Positions 8,884 through 18,864 of a stretch of DNA of 64,000 bases are shown in pieces. The position numbers and the translations under genes were made by a program. The first letter of the stretch is position 1. Each line of letters opens with the position of its first letter. The DNA is from Streptomyces angustmyceticus (lineage in GTDB: Bacteria > Actinomycetota > Actinomycetes > Streptomycetales > Streptomycetaceae): the NCBI RefSeq assembly GCF_019933235.1, contig NZ_CP082945.1:1860001-1924000 (forward strand), read 5' to 3'. Under the pieces are notes generated by a model. It was not told the DNA's origin, searched no databases, and saw nothing but the letters and a program-made list of their open reading frames with translations.

Positions 8884-9660
8884 ATGTGGCTCTTCTTCTT
8901 CCTCCTCGCCTCGGGCGTGGCGGCTCTGTCCTGTGCGCTGCTGTGCCGTGCCGCGGTATCCGCCGCGCGCACCACCCGGCCGGCGCCGGGGGCCGCCCCG
9001 GCTCCGGCCGCCGACGGCGACCCTGCCGGGCTGACCCTCTATGAGATGGCCTACCTCTCCGGCGGCCCGCACCGCCTCGCCGACCTCGTCCTGGTGCTGA
9101 TGGCCCAGCAGCGGCGGCTGCTGCTCACCGAGACGGGGTGGGCCACCGTCGTCGACCCGGTCGCCGAGGACGCCGTCGAGCGCGCCGCCCTGACCGCCAT
9201 CGGCCCCGGTGGGCAGTGCCGCATACCGCGGATACGGGAGTCGCTCTCCGGGGACGCCGCGGTGCGGGAGGTGGCCGAGCGGCTGGTGACCGACGGGCTG
9301 GCGCTGCCCGCCGCGGTGCGCCCGGGCATCGCCACCGGGGTCCGTCTGGTGCGGGGCGCCGCGCTGGTGGTGGTGCTGTGTGCCGCCGCCGCCCTCTGGA
9401 TGGCGCCGGCCGGCGCGGACGGCGGGCTGCTCCTGGGCTGGTTCGCGCTCCCGCTGGTCCTCACGCTCGGCACCTGGGCCGTGGCCCGCTTCGAGCTGCA
9501 CCCGTACAGCGACTGGGCGACCGAAGCGGGAGGGCGGCGACTGCCCCGCGCTTCCGGCTCCCCCGCCCCTCTCCCCTCTCTCACCTCGTTCGCCCTCCGC
9601 GGCCCCATTGCCCTCACCGACCCCACCTTGCGCGCCGCGCTCCACTCTTCCGGGGCATAG
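8884..9660 (+). CDS. Second TIGR04222-type membrane protein, no Cys tail
   Basis: 258-residue paralogue of the preceding protein. It starts MWLFFFLLASGV (membrane segment), then has the same soluble module (LYEMAYLSGGPHRLADLVL and a following QQRRLLLTETGW) and two membrane segments around residues 160–200. It ends in a short Ser/Pro-rich tail without the cysteine repeats, so it resembles the first protein with the putative modified tail removed. A 76-bp gap separates it from the previous gene, so it may share the transcript. Function unknown; it may form a complex with its paralogue. Confidence 0.7.
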   Translation: MWLFFFLLASGVAALSCALLCRAAVSAARTTRPAPGAAPAPAADGDPAGLTLYEMAYLSGGPHRLADLVLVLMAQQRRLLLTETGWATVVDPVAEDAVERAALTAIGPGGQCRIPRIRESLSGDAAVREVAERLVTDGLALPAAVRPGIATGVRLVRGAALVVVLCAAAALWMAPAGADGGLLLGWFALPLVLTLGTWAVARFELHPYSDWATEAGGRRLPRASGSPAPLPSLTSFALRGPIALTDPTLRAALHSSGA

Positions 9661-9744
9661 CCTCCGACACCGGTGCCAGGTGCTTTACATCGACAATCGA
9701 CGCCCCAACTATCCCTTTTGTATGCACACACGAAGGGACGGCCA

Positions 9745-11430
9745 GTGAGAGCACTTGCGTTGTACGGCACCATCGGGTCGCTGCTGGTGACCGCCCTCGC
9801 CACGGCCCCGGCGGGTGGCGCCACGGGGGCCGCCGCGCCACCCGCGCCCGTGGCGCACCGCATCGGCTTCGGCCGCTGCGCACCGGTGGAGCACATGCCG
9901 TCGTCCGTCGAGTGCGGCACCCTCACCGTCCCCCTCGACTACGCGCGGCCGGACGGCAAGAAGATCCACCTCACCGTCAGCCGGATCCGGGCCACGGCAC
10001 GCCGCGAACGGCAGGGCACGCTGGTCTTCAACCCCGGCGGCCCGGGCGCGTCCAGCATGGAGTTCCCGCTGTACGGCGGGCTCCCCAAGTGGAACAAGCT
10101 GGCCCGCGTCTACGACTTCGTGGGCTACTCGCCGCGCGGTGTGGGCCGCTCGGCGCCGCTGTCGTGCCAGGACCCCCACAAGTTCGCCACGGCGCCCACC
10201 GACAGCCGGTCGCACCCCGACGCCGCCTTCAAGCGGCGCAAGCTGGCCCAGGCCAGGGAGTACGCCCGCGGCTGCGTCCGCCGGAACGGCGCGGACCTGC
10301 CGTTCTACAACTCCGTCAACAACGCCCGTGACCTGGACATGCTGCGGGCCGCGCTCGGCGAGCGGCGGCTGAACTTCATGGGCGCCTCGTACGGGACGTA
10401 CTTCGCGGCGGTCTATGCGACGCTCTTCCCCGGCCACGTCCGGCGGATGCTCTTCGACAGCGTCGTCAATCCCGCGCCCGACAAGATCTGGTACCGCAAC
10501 AACCTCGATCAGGACATCGCCTTCCAGCACCGCTGGAACGACTGGCTGCGCTGGGCCGCCCGGCACCACGACCGCTACCACCTCGGCAGGACCACGGGAG
10601 CGGTGCAGCGCTCCTACGACACGGCCGCGGACCGGCTGCGCCGCCACCCGCTGGAGGGGAAGATCGGCGCCGGCCAGCTGCAGTCGGCGTTCCTCAAGAC
10701 CGGGTACAACGACGCCTTCTGGCCGATGCGGGCCGAGGCGCTCTCGGCGTATCTGCGCGGCAACCCCAAGCCGCTGACCGCCCAGGCCCTGCCGCGGCCC
10801 GGCAACGCCAAGGACGAGGAGAACGGCAACGCCGTCTACACGGCCGTGGAGTGCAACGACGCGCGCTGGCCGCACGACTGGCGGACCTGGGACCGGGACA
10901 ACACCGAGGTCGCCCGGATCGCGCCGTTCGAGACCTGGGACAACGCCTGGATGAATCTGCCCTGCGCCTTCTGGCCCGACCGGGCGGAGACGGCCGCGGC
11001 CGGGCTCGCCGCGGCCGCGCACCGTGCGGACGGCCGCGCCGGCGGCCAGGACCTGACCGACGCCGCCGGTCACGCGGCCTCGGTCCAGCTCGACGAGGCG
11101 CTCCACGGGCGGCGCGGTCCGCTCGACGTCCGCACGGAGCCCGGCGCGCTGCCGCCGGTGCTGCTGCTGGCGGCCGAGCGGGACGCGGCGACGCCCTACA
11201 AGGGGGCGCTGGAGCTGCAGCGGCGGCTGCCCGGCTCCTCGCTGGTCACCGAGAACGGGGCCGGCACCCACGGCATCGCGTTCGGCGACAACGCCTGTGT
11301 GAACAGGTACGTCGAGGCGTATCTGCTGCACGGGAAGATCCCGGCGCGCAAGGTGTACTGCACGCCGCGCGCGGAGCCGGTGCCGGGCCAGCAGTTGATG
11401 CGGGCGCAGCACGCGCTGCCGGGCAAGTAG
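9745..11430 (+). CDS. Secreted alpha/beta-hydrolase, tripeptidyl aminopeptidase (Tap/SlpD) family
   Basis: 561-residue exported hydrolase. The Sec signal peptide covers about residues 1–30. The oxyanion-hole segment NPGGPGAS is at 96–103 and the nucleophile elbow GASYG at 213–217 (Ser215). An acidic residue in AAERDAATPY and a His in GAGTHGI near the C-terminus complete a probable Ser-Asp-His triad. Streptomyces relatives such as Tap and SlpD remove tripeptides from the N-termini of secreted proteins. GTG at 9745 was chosen because it opens the signal peptide and follows AAGGGA. The 84 bp upstream is noticeably richer in A/T and probably holds the promoter. Specificity is by family only. Confidence 0.82.
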   Translation: MRALALYGTIGSLLVTALATAPAGGATGAAAPPAPVAHRIGFGRCAPVEHMPSSVECGTLTVPLDYARPDGKKIHLTVSRIRATARRERQGTLVFNPGGPGASSMEFPLYGGLPKWNKLARVYDFVGYSPRGVGRSAPLSCQDPHKFATAPTDSRSHPDAAFKRRKLAQAREYARGCVRRNGADLPFYNSVNNARDLDMLRAALGERRLNFMGASYGTYFAAVYATLFPGHVRRMLFDSVVNPAPDKIWYRNNLDQDIAFQHRWNDWLRWAARHHDRYHLGRTTGAVQRSYDTAADRLRRHPLEGKIGAGQLQSAFLKTGYNDAFWPMRAEALSAYLRGNPKPLTAQALPRPGNAKDEENGNAVYTAVECNDARWPHDWRTWDRDNTEVARIAPFETWDNAWMNLPCAFWPDRAETAAAGLAAAAHRADGRAGGQDLTDAAGHAASVQLDEALHGRRGPLDVRTEPGALPPVLLLAAERDAATPYKGALELQRRLPGSSLVTENGAGTHGIAFGDNACVNRYVEAYLLHGKIPARKVYCTPRAEPVPGQQLMRAQHALPGK

Positions 11431-11440
11431 CGGGCCGTAT

Positions 11441-11478
11441 GCGCCACGGGCCGTCCCCGAGGGGGCGGCCCGTGGCGC
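11441..11478. terminator. Bidirectional hairpin terminator between the peptidase gene and hemQ
   Basis: 13-bp perfect inverted repeat (GCGCCACGGGCCG at 11441–11453, complement at 11466–11478), with a further CCCC/GGGG stem in the loop. It sits between convergent genes 11 bp after the peptidase stop. Confidence 0.8.
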
Positions 11479-11523
11479 TGTGTGCGGCGGCGCCGCGCCG
11501 GGGAGCCCGGTCGGCCCCGCGGG

Positions 11524-12276
11524 TTACGCCAGGCCCGCGACCAGCTCGGAGACCGGCTTGCGGCGGCCGGTGTAGAACGGGATCTCCTCACGGACGTGCA
11601 TCCGCGCCTCGGAGCCGCGCAGGTGACGCATCAGGTCGACGATGCGGTAGAGGTCGTCGGCCTCGAACGCGAGCACCCACTCGTAGTCGCCGAGCGAGAA
11701 CGACGGCACGGTGTTGGCGCGCACGTCCGGGAAGCCGCGGGCCATCTTGCCGTGGTCGGCCAGCATGCGGCGGCGGTCCTCGTCGGGCAGGAGGTACCAC
11801 TCGTAGGAGCGCACGAAGGGGTAGACGCTCACGTAGGCGCGCGGCTGCTCGTCGGCCAGGAAGGCCGGGATGTGCGACTTGTTGAACTCGGCGGGGCGGT
11901 GCAGCGCCATGTTCGACCACACCGGGTCCAGGGCGCGGCCCAGGCGGGTGCGCCGGAAGAGGTTGTACGCCTCCTGGAGGGCGTCCGAGCTCTCCGAGTG
12001 CCACCAGATCATCACGTCGGCGTCGGCGCGCAGGCCGGACACGTCGTAGGTGCCGCGCACCACCACGTCCTTGGCCGCGAGCTGCGCGAACAGCTCCTCG
12101 ACCTCCTCGGCGTAGCCGCCGCGGTCCTCCGGGAGGACGTCGCGCAGCTTGAACACCGACCAGAGGGTGTAGCGGATGATCTCGTTGAGGTCCTTGGCCT
12201 TCTTGCCGGCGTGCGGGACCTTCTCGGGCGCCGCGGGTGCCTGCGGCGCGGAAGCGGGGGTGGAAGCGTCTGTCAT
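11524..12276 (-). CDS. hemQ: Coproheme decarboxylase HemQ/ChdC
   Basis: 250-residue member of the chlorite-dismutase structural family. In actinobacteria it performs the last step of the coproporphyrin-dependent haem pathway, oxidative decarboxylation of coproheme to haem b. Recognisable features are [11 protein letters not shown] near the N-terminus, [17 protein letters not shown] (conserved catalytic-tyrosine region) and a C-terminal [17 protein letters not shown] segment. A 35-residue Ala/Pro-rich N-terminus is normal for Streptomyces. The ATG at 12276 overlaps the hemG stop as ATGA, so the two successive enzymes are translationally coupled. A second in-frame ATG nine bases upstream is possible. 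Confidence 0.93.
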   Translation of the reverse strand: MTDASTPASAPQAPAAPEKVPHAGKKAKDLNEIIRYTLWSVFKLRDVLPEDRGGYAEEVEELFAQLAAKDVVVRGTYDVSGLRADADVMIWWHSESSDALQEAYNLFRRTRLGRALDPVWSNMALHRPAEFNKSHIPAFLADEQPRAYVSVYPFVRSYEWYLLPDEDRRRMLADHGKMARGFPDVRANTVPSFSLGDYEWVLAFEADDLYRIVDLMRHLRGSEARMHVREEIPFYTGRRKPVSELVAGLA

Positions 12277-13751
12277 GCCGTCCATTCTCGCTCGGCGGGA
12301 GCGGGGACCGGGCGCAGGGTGGCGAGGATGTCGTCGGCGGCCGTCCGGCCCGAGGCGATACAGGCCGGGATGCCGACGCCGCCGTAGAGCGCGCCGCACA
12401 CCCGCAGGCCCGGCAGCCGCCCCACGGCGTCGTGGATGCGGGCCACCCGCGCCAGGTGGCCGACCGGGTACTGGGGCAGTCCGCCGTTCCAGCGGGTGAC
12501 CCGCGAGGCGACAGGCGCGGCGGTCAGCCCGACGGCCTCGCGCAGGTCGGCGCGCGAGTAGCCGACCAGTTCGGCGTCCTCGCGGGTGAGGTCCTCCTCG
12601 TCGCCGTAGCGGCCGAGGGAGGTGCGCAGCACGAAGAGGTCCGGATCGGAGCGGCCCACCCAGCCCCACTTGTTGCCGGAGAAGGTGGACGCCTTGATCT
12701 TGCGGCCGTCCACGGGCGGGACGAGGAAGCCGCTGCCGGTCAGCCGCCCCTCGACGTCCGAGCGGCGGAAGGCCATGGTCACCAGGGCCATCGAGGCGTA
12801 CTCGACGGACTCCAGCTCGGCGGCGGCGGGCCGGCAGACGGGGGCCAGGAGCCGGGCGGTGGCCGGCGCGGGGGTGGCGACGACGACGGCGTCGGCGGTG
12901 AGCCCGGTGCCGTCGAGGTCGAGCTGCCAGCCGTCGGGGGTCTGCCGCAGGCCGGTGACCGGTGTGCCCGTGCGGATCTCGCCGCCCCGGGCCCGTACGG
13001 CGTCGGCCACCGCGCCCGGCAGCGTCCCGATGCCGCCGTCGATGCCCATGAAGACGGGGCCGGTCGCGGCGGCGCCGGCCTGGTGGACGGTCGCGGCGGT
13101 GCGCGCCTGGATGCCCCGTACGCCGTCGAGCAGGGAGCGGTGTCCGCACGCGGCCTCGAACAGCGGGGGCACGGCGGCGCGCATCGAGATCCGGTAGGCG
13201 TCGCCCGCGTAGACCCCGCCGAGGAGGGGCTCCACGAGCCGGTCGACGACCTCGCGGCCCAGGCGGCGGGCGACATAGGTGCCGACGGCGACGTCCTCGC
13301 CGACCTCGGTGCGCGGCAGCCGGGCGTCCTCGTCGATCCGGGCGAGCCCCTCCGGGGAGAGCACCCCGGAGGCGGCGAGCGGGCCGAGGTCCCCGGGGAC
13401 GCCCATGACATGGCCGGTGGGCATCGGGCGCAGCGCGCCGCGCGTCCACAGCGAGGCGCCTGCCGTGGCGGGCGGCTGCAGCCGGTCGCCGATCCCGACG
13501 GCGCGCGCGAGGTCCACCGCCTCCGGCCGCCTGGCCAGCATCGATTCGGCGCCCAGATCGACCGGTACGCCCGCGATCTCCCCCGCCCGCAGCTTGCCGC
13601 CGAGCCGGTCGGCGGCCTCCAGCACGGTCACCCGGGCCCCGCCTTCGAGGAGCCGGTGGGCCGCCGCCAGCCCGGAGATGCCCGCGCCGATGACGACCAC
13701 ATGACCGGTGCCGCCGGGCCCGCGGCCCGTACGGGTGTGCGCTGCGCTCAT
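12273..13751 (-). CDS. hemG: Coproporphyrinogen III oxidase (HemG/HemY/CgoX)
   Basis: 492-residue FAD enzyme that oxidises coproporphyrinogen III to coproporphyrin III in the Gram-positive haem route. The FAD-binding motif [11 protein letters not shown] is near residues 22–32, followed by [14 protein letters not shown]. The C-terminal FAD contact [18 protein letters not shown] is also present. It forms an operon with hemQ through a 4-bp ATGA overlap. Older annotations call this protoporphyrinogen oxidase. It is divergent from the thiolase gene with 193 bp between; no clear promoter motif was recognised there. hemE lies 3 kb away, on the same strand but in a separate unit. Confidence 0.92.
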   Translation of the reverse strand: MSAAHTRTGRGPGGTGHVVVIGAGISGLAAAHRLLEGGARVTVLEAADRLGGKLRAGEIAGVPVDLGAESMLARRPEAVDLARAVGIGDRLQPPATAGASLWTRGALRPMPTGHVMGVPGDLGPLAASGVLSPEGLARIDEDARLPRTEVGEDVAVGTYVARRLGREVVDRLVEPLLGGVYAGDAYRISMRAAVPPLFEAACGHRSLLDGVRGIQARTAATVHQAGAAATGPVFMGIDGGIGTLPGAVADAVRARGGEIRTGTPVTGLRQTPDGWQLDLDGTGLTADAVVVATPAPATARLLAPVCRPAAAELESVEYASMALVTMAFRRSDVEGRLTGSGFLVPPVDGRKIKASTFSGNKWGWVGRSDPDLFVLRTSLGRYGDEEDLTREDAELVGYSRADLREAVGLTAAPVASRVTRWNGGLPQYPVGHLARVARIHDAVGRLPGLRVCGALYGGVGIPACIASGRTAADDILATLRPVPAPAEREWTA

Positions 13752-13944
13752 GCCCCCACTCTCTCAGAGCGCGCCGGCCGTACCGGGACCGGATCATGGC
13801 TTTCGCCGCGGGCGCCGCGGGCGGGCAGGGTGGCCAAGAGCCCCGTTGACAGCGGGCAGCGGCGGGCAAAGACTCGGGGGCGGCGGGTGGCGATCTTCGT
13901 ACCGTCCGCCGACCGTCGAGCCGGGACAGCGAGGACAGGGCCTG

Positions 13945-15141
13945 ATGACCGACCCACGCGCACGGGATGTCTACATCGTCGACGCCGTACGGACCCCCGT
14001 CGGCAAGTACGGCGGCGCACTGGCCGCGGTCCGGCCGGACGATCTCGCCGCGCATGTGGTCCGGGCCCTGGTGGACCGCACCCCGGACCTCGACCCGGCG
14101 CGGATCGACGACGTCTGCTTCGGCGACGCGAACGGCGCGGGCGAGGACAACCGCAATGTGGCGCGGATGGCGGTGCTGCTGGCGGGGCTGCCGGTGACCG
14201 TCCCCGGGGTGACCGTGAACCGGCTGTGCGGGTCGGGTCTGGAGGCGGTCATCCAGGCGGCCCGCGCCATCGCGCACGGCGACGCGCACATCGCGGTGGC
14301 CGGCGGTGTGGAGTCGATGAGCCGTGCGCCGTATGTGCTGCGCAAGCCCGAACGCGCCTTCCCCGCGGGCCATCAGGAGATGTTCTCCTCGACGCTGGGC
14401 TGGCGGATGGTCAATCCGCGGATGGCCCCGGAGTGGACGGTCGCGCTGGGCGAGGGCGCCGAGCTGATCGCCGACCAGCACGGCATCACCCGCGAGCAGC
14501 AGGACGTCTTCGCGCTGGCCAGCCATCAAAAGGCGGTGCGGGCGTGGCGGGAGGGCGCCTACGACGACGAGGTGGTGCCCCTGCCGGACGTGGACCTGCC
14601 GCGCGACGAGACGATCAGGGAGGCGTCCTCCCTGGAGTCGCTGTCCAAGCTGAAGCCGGTGTTCCGCCCCGCCGGAGGCACGGTCACCGCCGGGAACTCC
14701 TCGCCGCTCAACGACGGTGCGGCGGCCCTGCTGCTGGTGGACGAGGAGGGGCTGCGGGCCACCGGGCGCGAGCCGCTGGCCCGTATCCGGGCGAGCGCGG
14801 TGACCGGCATCGAGCCGCAGCTGTTCGGCCTGGGCCCGGTCGAGGCGGTGCGGCGGGCGCTGGAGCGGGCCGGGCGCGGCTTCGCCGAGGTGACCACGTT
14901 CGAGCTCAACGAGGCGTTCGCGGCACAGGCGTTGGGCTGCATCGGGCAGTGGCCGGAGCTGGACCCGGCCGTGGTGAATCCGCGCGGCGGCGCCATCGCC
15001 ATCGGCCACCCGCTGGGTGCCTCCGGCGCGCGTCTGGCAGGGGCGGTGGCCCACCAGCTGGCCGCCGCGGGCTCGGGCACCGGGCTCGCGGCGCTGTGCA
15101 TCGGCGTGGGACAGGGGCTCGCGCTGGTCCTGGAGCGCTGA
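13945..15141 (+). CDS. Acetyl-CoA acetyltransferase (thiolase)
   Basis: 398-residue thiolase with all catalytic landmarks: nucleophilic Cys95 in [11 protein letters not shown], the NEAFAAQ motif, His in [10 protein letters not shown] and the second Cys in CIGVGQG (a Val where most thiolases have Gly). Thiolases condense or split acetyl and acyl-CoAs; the sequence resembles the degradative/PaaJ-like group. ATG at 13945 is preceded by GAGGACAGGG. A CoA-disulfide-reductase-like gene follows after 60 bp on the same strand, so both may handle CoA thiols or disulfides. A separate thiolase (fadA) lies at 22067, so this copy probably has a different substrate. Confidence 0.88.
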   Translation: MTDPRARDVYIVDAVRTPVGKYGGALAAVRPDDLAAHVVRALVDRTPDLDPARIDDVCFGDANGAGEDNRNVARMAVLLAGLPVTVPGVTVNRLCGSGLEAVIQAARAIAHGDAHIAVAGGVESMSRAPYVLRKPERAFPAGHQEMFSSTLGWRMVNPRMAPEWTVALGEGAELIADQHGITREQQDVFALASHQKAVRAWREGAYDDEVVPLPDVDLPRDETIREASSLESLSKLKPVFRPAGGTVTAGNSSPLNDGAAALLLVDEEGLRATGREPLARIRASAVTGIEPQLFGLGPVEAVRRALERAGRGFAEVTTFELNEAFAAQALGCIGQWPELDPAVVNPRGGAIAIGHPLGASGARLAGAVAHQLAAAGSGTGLAALCIGVGQGLALVLER

Positions 15142-15201
15142 GCACCGCGGCGCGGCGCAGCACACCCGAGGAAGCGGTCACACGGCGAAGGGGCACACGG
15201 C

Positions 15202-16599
15202 ATGGCGACGGAGCGGCTGGTCATCGTCGGGGGCGACGCGGCGGGGATGGCCGCCGCCTCGCAGGCGCGCCGGCTGCGGACCCCGGACGAGCTGGCGATC
15301 ACCGCGTTCGAGCGCGGCCACTACACGTCGTACTCCGCCTGCGGCATCCCGTACTGGGTGGGCGGCGAGGTCGACGGCCCGGACGCGCTGATCGCCCGGA
15401 CGGCGCAGGAGCACCGTGCCCGGGACATCGATCTGCGGCTGCGCCACGAGGTCACCGCGCTCGACCTGGACCGCGGCCGGGTGCTGACCCGGGAACTGGA
15501 CGACGGCGGCCGGGAGTCGTGGACCGGCTTCGACAAGCTGGTCCTGGCGACCGGCGCCCGCCCGCGCCGCCCCGGCCTGCCGGGGATCGACGCCCCCGGC
15601 GTGCACGGGGTGCAGACCCTGGACGACGGCAGGGCCCTGCTCGACACCCTCGACGCCTCCCCGGGACGGCGGGCGGTCGTCGTGGGCGCCGGCTACATCG
15701 GGGTGGAGATGGCCGAGGCGCTGATCCGCCGCGGCTACGAGGTCACCGTGCTGGAGCAGAGCGCGCAGCCGATGTCCACCCTCGACCCGGACATGGGCGC
15801 GCTGGTCCATGAGGCGATGTGCGCGATGGGCATCGAGACGGTGCGCGGCGCCACCGTCACCGGTGTGCTGACCGACGAGGGCAGCGCCCCCGGGGGAGGC
15901 CGGGCCCGCGCGGTCACCACCCAGGACGCGGAGTACCCGGCGGACGTGGTCGTGCTGGGCCTGGGCGTCCGCCCCGAGACCACGCTCGCCGCCGCGGCCG
16001 GGCTGCCGCTGGGCGCGTCCGGCGGGCTGCTCACCGACCTCGCCATGCGGGTCCGCGGCCATGACCACATCTGGGCGGGCGGCGACTGCGTGGAGGTCCT
16101 GGACCTGGTCTCCGGGCAGCTGCGGCATGTCGCGCTGGGCACCCACGCCAACAAGCACGGGCAGGTCATCGGCGCCAACGTGGGCGGCGGCTATGCGACG
16201 TTCCCCGGTGTGGTCGGCACGGCCGTCAGCAAGGTCTGCGACCTGGAGATCGCCCGGACGGGGCTGCTGGAGCGCGAGGCGCGCGCCGCGGGGCTGCGCT
16301 TCGTCTCGGTGACCGTCGAGGCCACCAACCGCGCCGGCTACTACCCCGGCGCCCGCCCGATGCACGTCAAGATGCTCGCCGAGCGCCGTACGGGCCGGCT
16401 CCTGGGCGTGCAGATCGTCGGGCGGGAGGGCGCCGGCAAGCGGGTGGACGTCGCGGCGGTCGCGCTGACCGCCGGGATGACGGTGGAGCGGATGACCGCG
16501 CTCGACCTCGGCTACGCCCCGCCGTTCTCCCCGGTCTGGGACCCCGTGCTGGTGGCGGCCCGCAAGGCCACCGCCGCGGTACGGGACGCCGGCGCCTGA
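15202..16599 (+). CDS. FAD-dependent CoA-disulfide reductase/NADH oxidase-like enzyme
   Basis: 465-residue flavoprotein of the class with a single redox-active cysteine. FAD site VIVGGDAAGMAAA is at residues 7–19, Cys47 in SYSACGIPYW is the catalytic thiol, ATGARPRRP is the usual bend, and the NAD(P)H site is VVVGAGYIGVEMAE near 155–168. A WAGGDCVEV motif binds FAD again near 290, and the C-terminal dimerisation domain begins near 335. Such enzymes reduce CoA disulfide, polysulfide or oxygen. The partner specificity cannot be read from sequence. Linked to the thiolase upstream; convergent with hemE. Confidence 0.82.
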   Translation: MATERLVIVGGDAAGMAAASQARRLRTPDELAITAFERGHYTSYSACGIPYWVGGEVDGPDALIARTAQEHRARDIDLRLRHEVTALDLDRGRVLTRELDDGGRESWTGFDKLVLATGARPRRPGLPGIDAPGVHGVQTLDDGRALLDTLDASPGRRAVVVGAGYIGVEMAEALIRRGYEVTVLEQSAQPMSTLDPDMGALVHEAMCAMGIETVRGATVTGVLTDEGSAPGGGRARAVTTQDAEYPADVVVLGLGVRPETTLAAAAGLPLGASGGLLTDLAMRVRGHDHIWAGGDCVEVLDLVSGQLRHVALGTHANKHGQVIGANVGGGYATFPGVVGTAVSKVCDLEIARTGLLEREARAAGLRFVSVTVEATNRAGYYPGARPMHVKMLAERRTGRLLGVQIVGREGAGKRVDVAAVALTAGMTVERMTALDLGYAPPFSPVWDPVLVAARKATAAVRDAGA

Positions 16600-16651
16600 C
16601 CGCGCGGGCGGGCCGCCGGCCCCGGTTCCGCCGTCGTGCGGTGCGCCGGGC

Positions 16652-17719
16652 TCAGCGCGCCGTCTGCGTGTGGACGTAGTCGACGAGGCGGGTCAGCGCG
16701 TCCGGGTCGGTGGACGGCAGCACGCCGTGGCCGAGGTTGAAGATGTGGCCCTCCAGGCCGGCGGCCGCGTCGAGGACCTCGCGGGCCTTGTTCTCGACGG
16801 CCTCGCGGGGGGCGAAGAGCACGGCCGGGTCGATGTTGCCCTGCAGCGCCTTTCCGGGGCCGACGCGGCGGGCCGCCTCGTCCAGGGGGACGCGCCAGTC
16901 GACGCCGACGACGTCCGCGCCCGCCTCGCCCATCAGGCCGAGGAGTTCGCCGGTGCCGACGCCGAAGTGGATGCGGGGCACGCCGAGGCCCTCGACCGCG
17001 CGGAAGACCTTGGCGGAGGCGGGCATCACCGAGCGGCGGTAGTCGGCCGGCGAGAGCGCGCCGACCCAGGAGTCGAAGAGCTGGACGGCGCTCGCCCCGG
17101 CCTCGATCTGGACCTTGAGGAAGGCCGCGGTGATGTCGGCGAGCCGGTCCAGCAGGTCGGCCCACAGCTGCGGGTCGCCGTACATGAGGGCCTTGGTGCG
17201 CTCGTGGTTGCGCGACGGGCCGCCCTCGACGAGGTAGCTGGCGAGCGTGAAGGGCGCCCCGGCGAAGCCGATCAGGGGCGTGGCGCCGAGCTCGCGGACG
17301 AGCATGCCGATGGCCTCGGTGACATAGGGGACGTCGCCGGCCTCCAGGGGACGCAGCTGCTCCAGGTCGGCGCGGGTGCGGATCGGGTTCTCGACGACCG
17401 GGCCGACGCCGGGCTTGATGTCGAGGTCGATGCCGAGGGCCTTGAGGGGGACGACGATGTCGCTGAAGTAGATCGCGGCGTCGACGCGGTGGCGGCGCAC
17501 GGGCTGCAGCGTGATCTCGGTGACCAGGTCGGGGCGCATGCAGGAGTCCAGCATCGCGATGCCCTCGCGGACCTTGCGGTACTCGGGCAGTGAGCGGCCG
17601 GCCTGGCGCATGAACCACACCGGGGTGTGCGGCACCGGCTCACGCCGGCACGCCTTGAGGAAGGCCGAGTCGTGTGTACCGGTCTGCTGCTGGCCCGTGG
17701 GGCAATCGTTGGCGCTCAC
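16652..17719 (-). CDS. hemE: Uroporphyrinogen decarboxylase
   Basis: 355-residue enzyme that decarboxylates uroporphyrinogen III to coproporphyrinogen III, supplying the hemG–hemQ branch. The signatures [16 protein letters not shown] and [17 protein letters not shown] are both exact, and the C-terminus carries [17 protein letters not shown] at 17719 gives the usual length; a longer frame starting at 17887 would add an Arg-rich stretch unlike the family and was refused. It is divergent from the DUF3000 gene with 147 bp between. Confidence 0.95.
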   Translation of the reverse strand: MSANDCPTGQQQTGTHDSAFLKACRREPVPHTPVWFMRQAGRSLPEYRKVREGIAMLDSCMRPDLVTEITLQPVRRHRVDAAIYFSDIVVPLKALGIDLDIKPGVGPVVENPIRTRADLEQLRPLEAGDVPYVTEAIGMLVRELGATPLIGFAGAPFTLASYLVEGGPSRNHERTKALMYGDPQLWADLLDRLADITAAFLKVQIEAGASAVQLFDSWVGALSPADYRRSVMPASAKVFRAVEGLGVPRIHFGVGTGELLGLMGEAGADVVGVDWRVPLDEAARRVGPGKALQGNIDPAVLFAPREAVENKAREVLDAAAGLEGHIFNLGHGVLPSTDPDALTRLVDYVHTQTAR

Positions 17720-17866
17720 GCCCCGAATCTTCGCACGCCGGGCCGGCCGTCCCCGTGGCCAGGTGGCCGATATCTCCGCATGCGCCCGGGGGCACCTCCG
17801 AATGGGCGACGCGCGCACCGGGTGTCCTCCCCGTATGCGGGCCCGGTTCCGCCTAATCTTCCGGGC

Positions 17867-18523
17867 ATGGCTGCGGCTCACGAACACCTCGCGGACAGCG
17901 CGGACGACGCCCCGATCCCCTTCCGTCAGGCGGTCGATGCGCTCCGCGCGGCACGGCTGCGGCCGGAGATCGAGATCGACCCGACGCCCGCTCCGAAACG
18001 GCTCGCCCCGTACGCGTACGCGCTGGAGGCGGCGGTCGTCGAGCGCGGCTCAGGTCCGGACGGCGAGGACCGGGATCTGGCGGACGGCCGGCTGGTGGTG
18101 CTGCACAATCCGGCCGGGGACGACACCTGGCAGGGCACTTTCCGCGTGGTGACGCTGGCGCGCGCGGAGCTGGAGCCGGAGATGGGCGCCGATCCGCTGC
18201 TGCCGGAGGTGTCGTGGTCGTGGCTCACCGGCGCGCTGGACGCGCGCGGGGTGCGCTACGGCGCGCCGAGCGGCACGGTGACCCGAGCCGGCTCGCACTA
18301 CTTCGGCGGGCTCGCGGCGCGTGAGCCCGCCACGCAGATCGAGATCCGCGCGTCCTGGACGCCGGCCGAGGGCGCCGGTGGTGTGCCGGAGCTCGCGGTG
18401 CATCTGGCGGCGTGGTGCGATCTGCTGTGCCAGGTGGCGGGTCTGCCGCCGGCCACCCTCGACATGACGCCGCGCGGCGGGATCGTCCCGCTGCCGCAGC
18501 GCCGCGGCGCGCAGCCCCGCTGA
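17867..18523 (+). CDS. DUF3000 domain protein
   Basis: 218-residue protein of the actinobacterial DUF3000 family, function unknown. It opens with [20 protein letters not shown] and contains [22 protein letters not shown] and a C-terminal [14 protein letters not shown] segment. No signal peptide, membrane segment or catalytic motif is visible, so it is probably cytoplasmic. It stands alone: hemE is divergent upstream and a 341-bp intergenic region follows. By memory it is the neighbour of hemE across Streptomyces. Confidence 0.85.
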   Translation: MAAAHEHLADSADDAPIPFRQAVDALRAARLRPEIEIDPTPAPKRLAPYAYALEAAVVERGSGPDGEDRDLADGRLVVLHNPAGDDTWQGTFRVVTLARAELEPEMGADPLLPEVSWSWLTGALDARGVRYGAPSGTVTRAGSHYFGGLAAREPATQIEIRASWTPAEGAGGVPELAVHLAAWCDLLCQVAGLPPATLDMTPRGGIVPLPQRRGAQPR

Positions 18524-18864
18524 GCTGCGCTTTCCCGTTCTCCCCCCAGCGCGGTGATCACCTTCTTGCAGAGCCGGTCCGGGCGTGCGCCCGCGCCCGC
18601 GGTCTCCGTGATCACCGCGCTGCCGCTTTCGGTAACGGGTTCCGGCGGCATCGCGTACGGCTTTGATCATCTTGGTGCACACCCGGTGTCCACCTCTGAT
18701 CGATCACCCATCCGATTTGCCCGAATTGCCCCCAACTAAATCGTGATCAAAGTCTAAAGTCCCGCCGGATTGCTGCCGAAGAGGTCAGTGACCCTTCCAA
18801 CACGGATCATTCCGGCTCCCCCCAGCCGGTTTCCGTCCCCCCGCCACTCCCCCCAGGAGGCCCG
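18524..18864. promoter_or_regulatory. Intergenic region with two spaced inverted-repeat pairs, upstream of an orphan response regulator
   Basis: No gene is supported. Two pairs of inverted repeats are visible: GCGCGGTGATCAC at 18549–18561 with its complement at 18608–18620, and CTTTGATCA at 18661–18669 with its complement at 18744–18752. The first pair could fold into a terminator for the DUF3000 gene. The second brackets the probable promoter region of the LuxR-type gene; a −10-like TAAAGT lies at 18755–18760. The TGATCA core recurs, suggesting binding sites for a dimeric protein. Confidence 0.45.

Noticed and set aside
11524..15165. A 1213-codon open frame on the minus strand through hemQ, hemG and the thiolase gene
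   Set aside because: It is a merged reading frame. Only its hemQ part (11524–12276) is a real gene; the rest is antisense or out of frame with hemG and the thiolase, which both have complete motifs. Such long frames are normal at this G/C content.
17720..17887. N-terminal extension of hemE to 17887
   Set aside because: Adds an Arg-rich stretch absent from the family and would overlap the divergent DUF3000 promoter.
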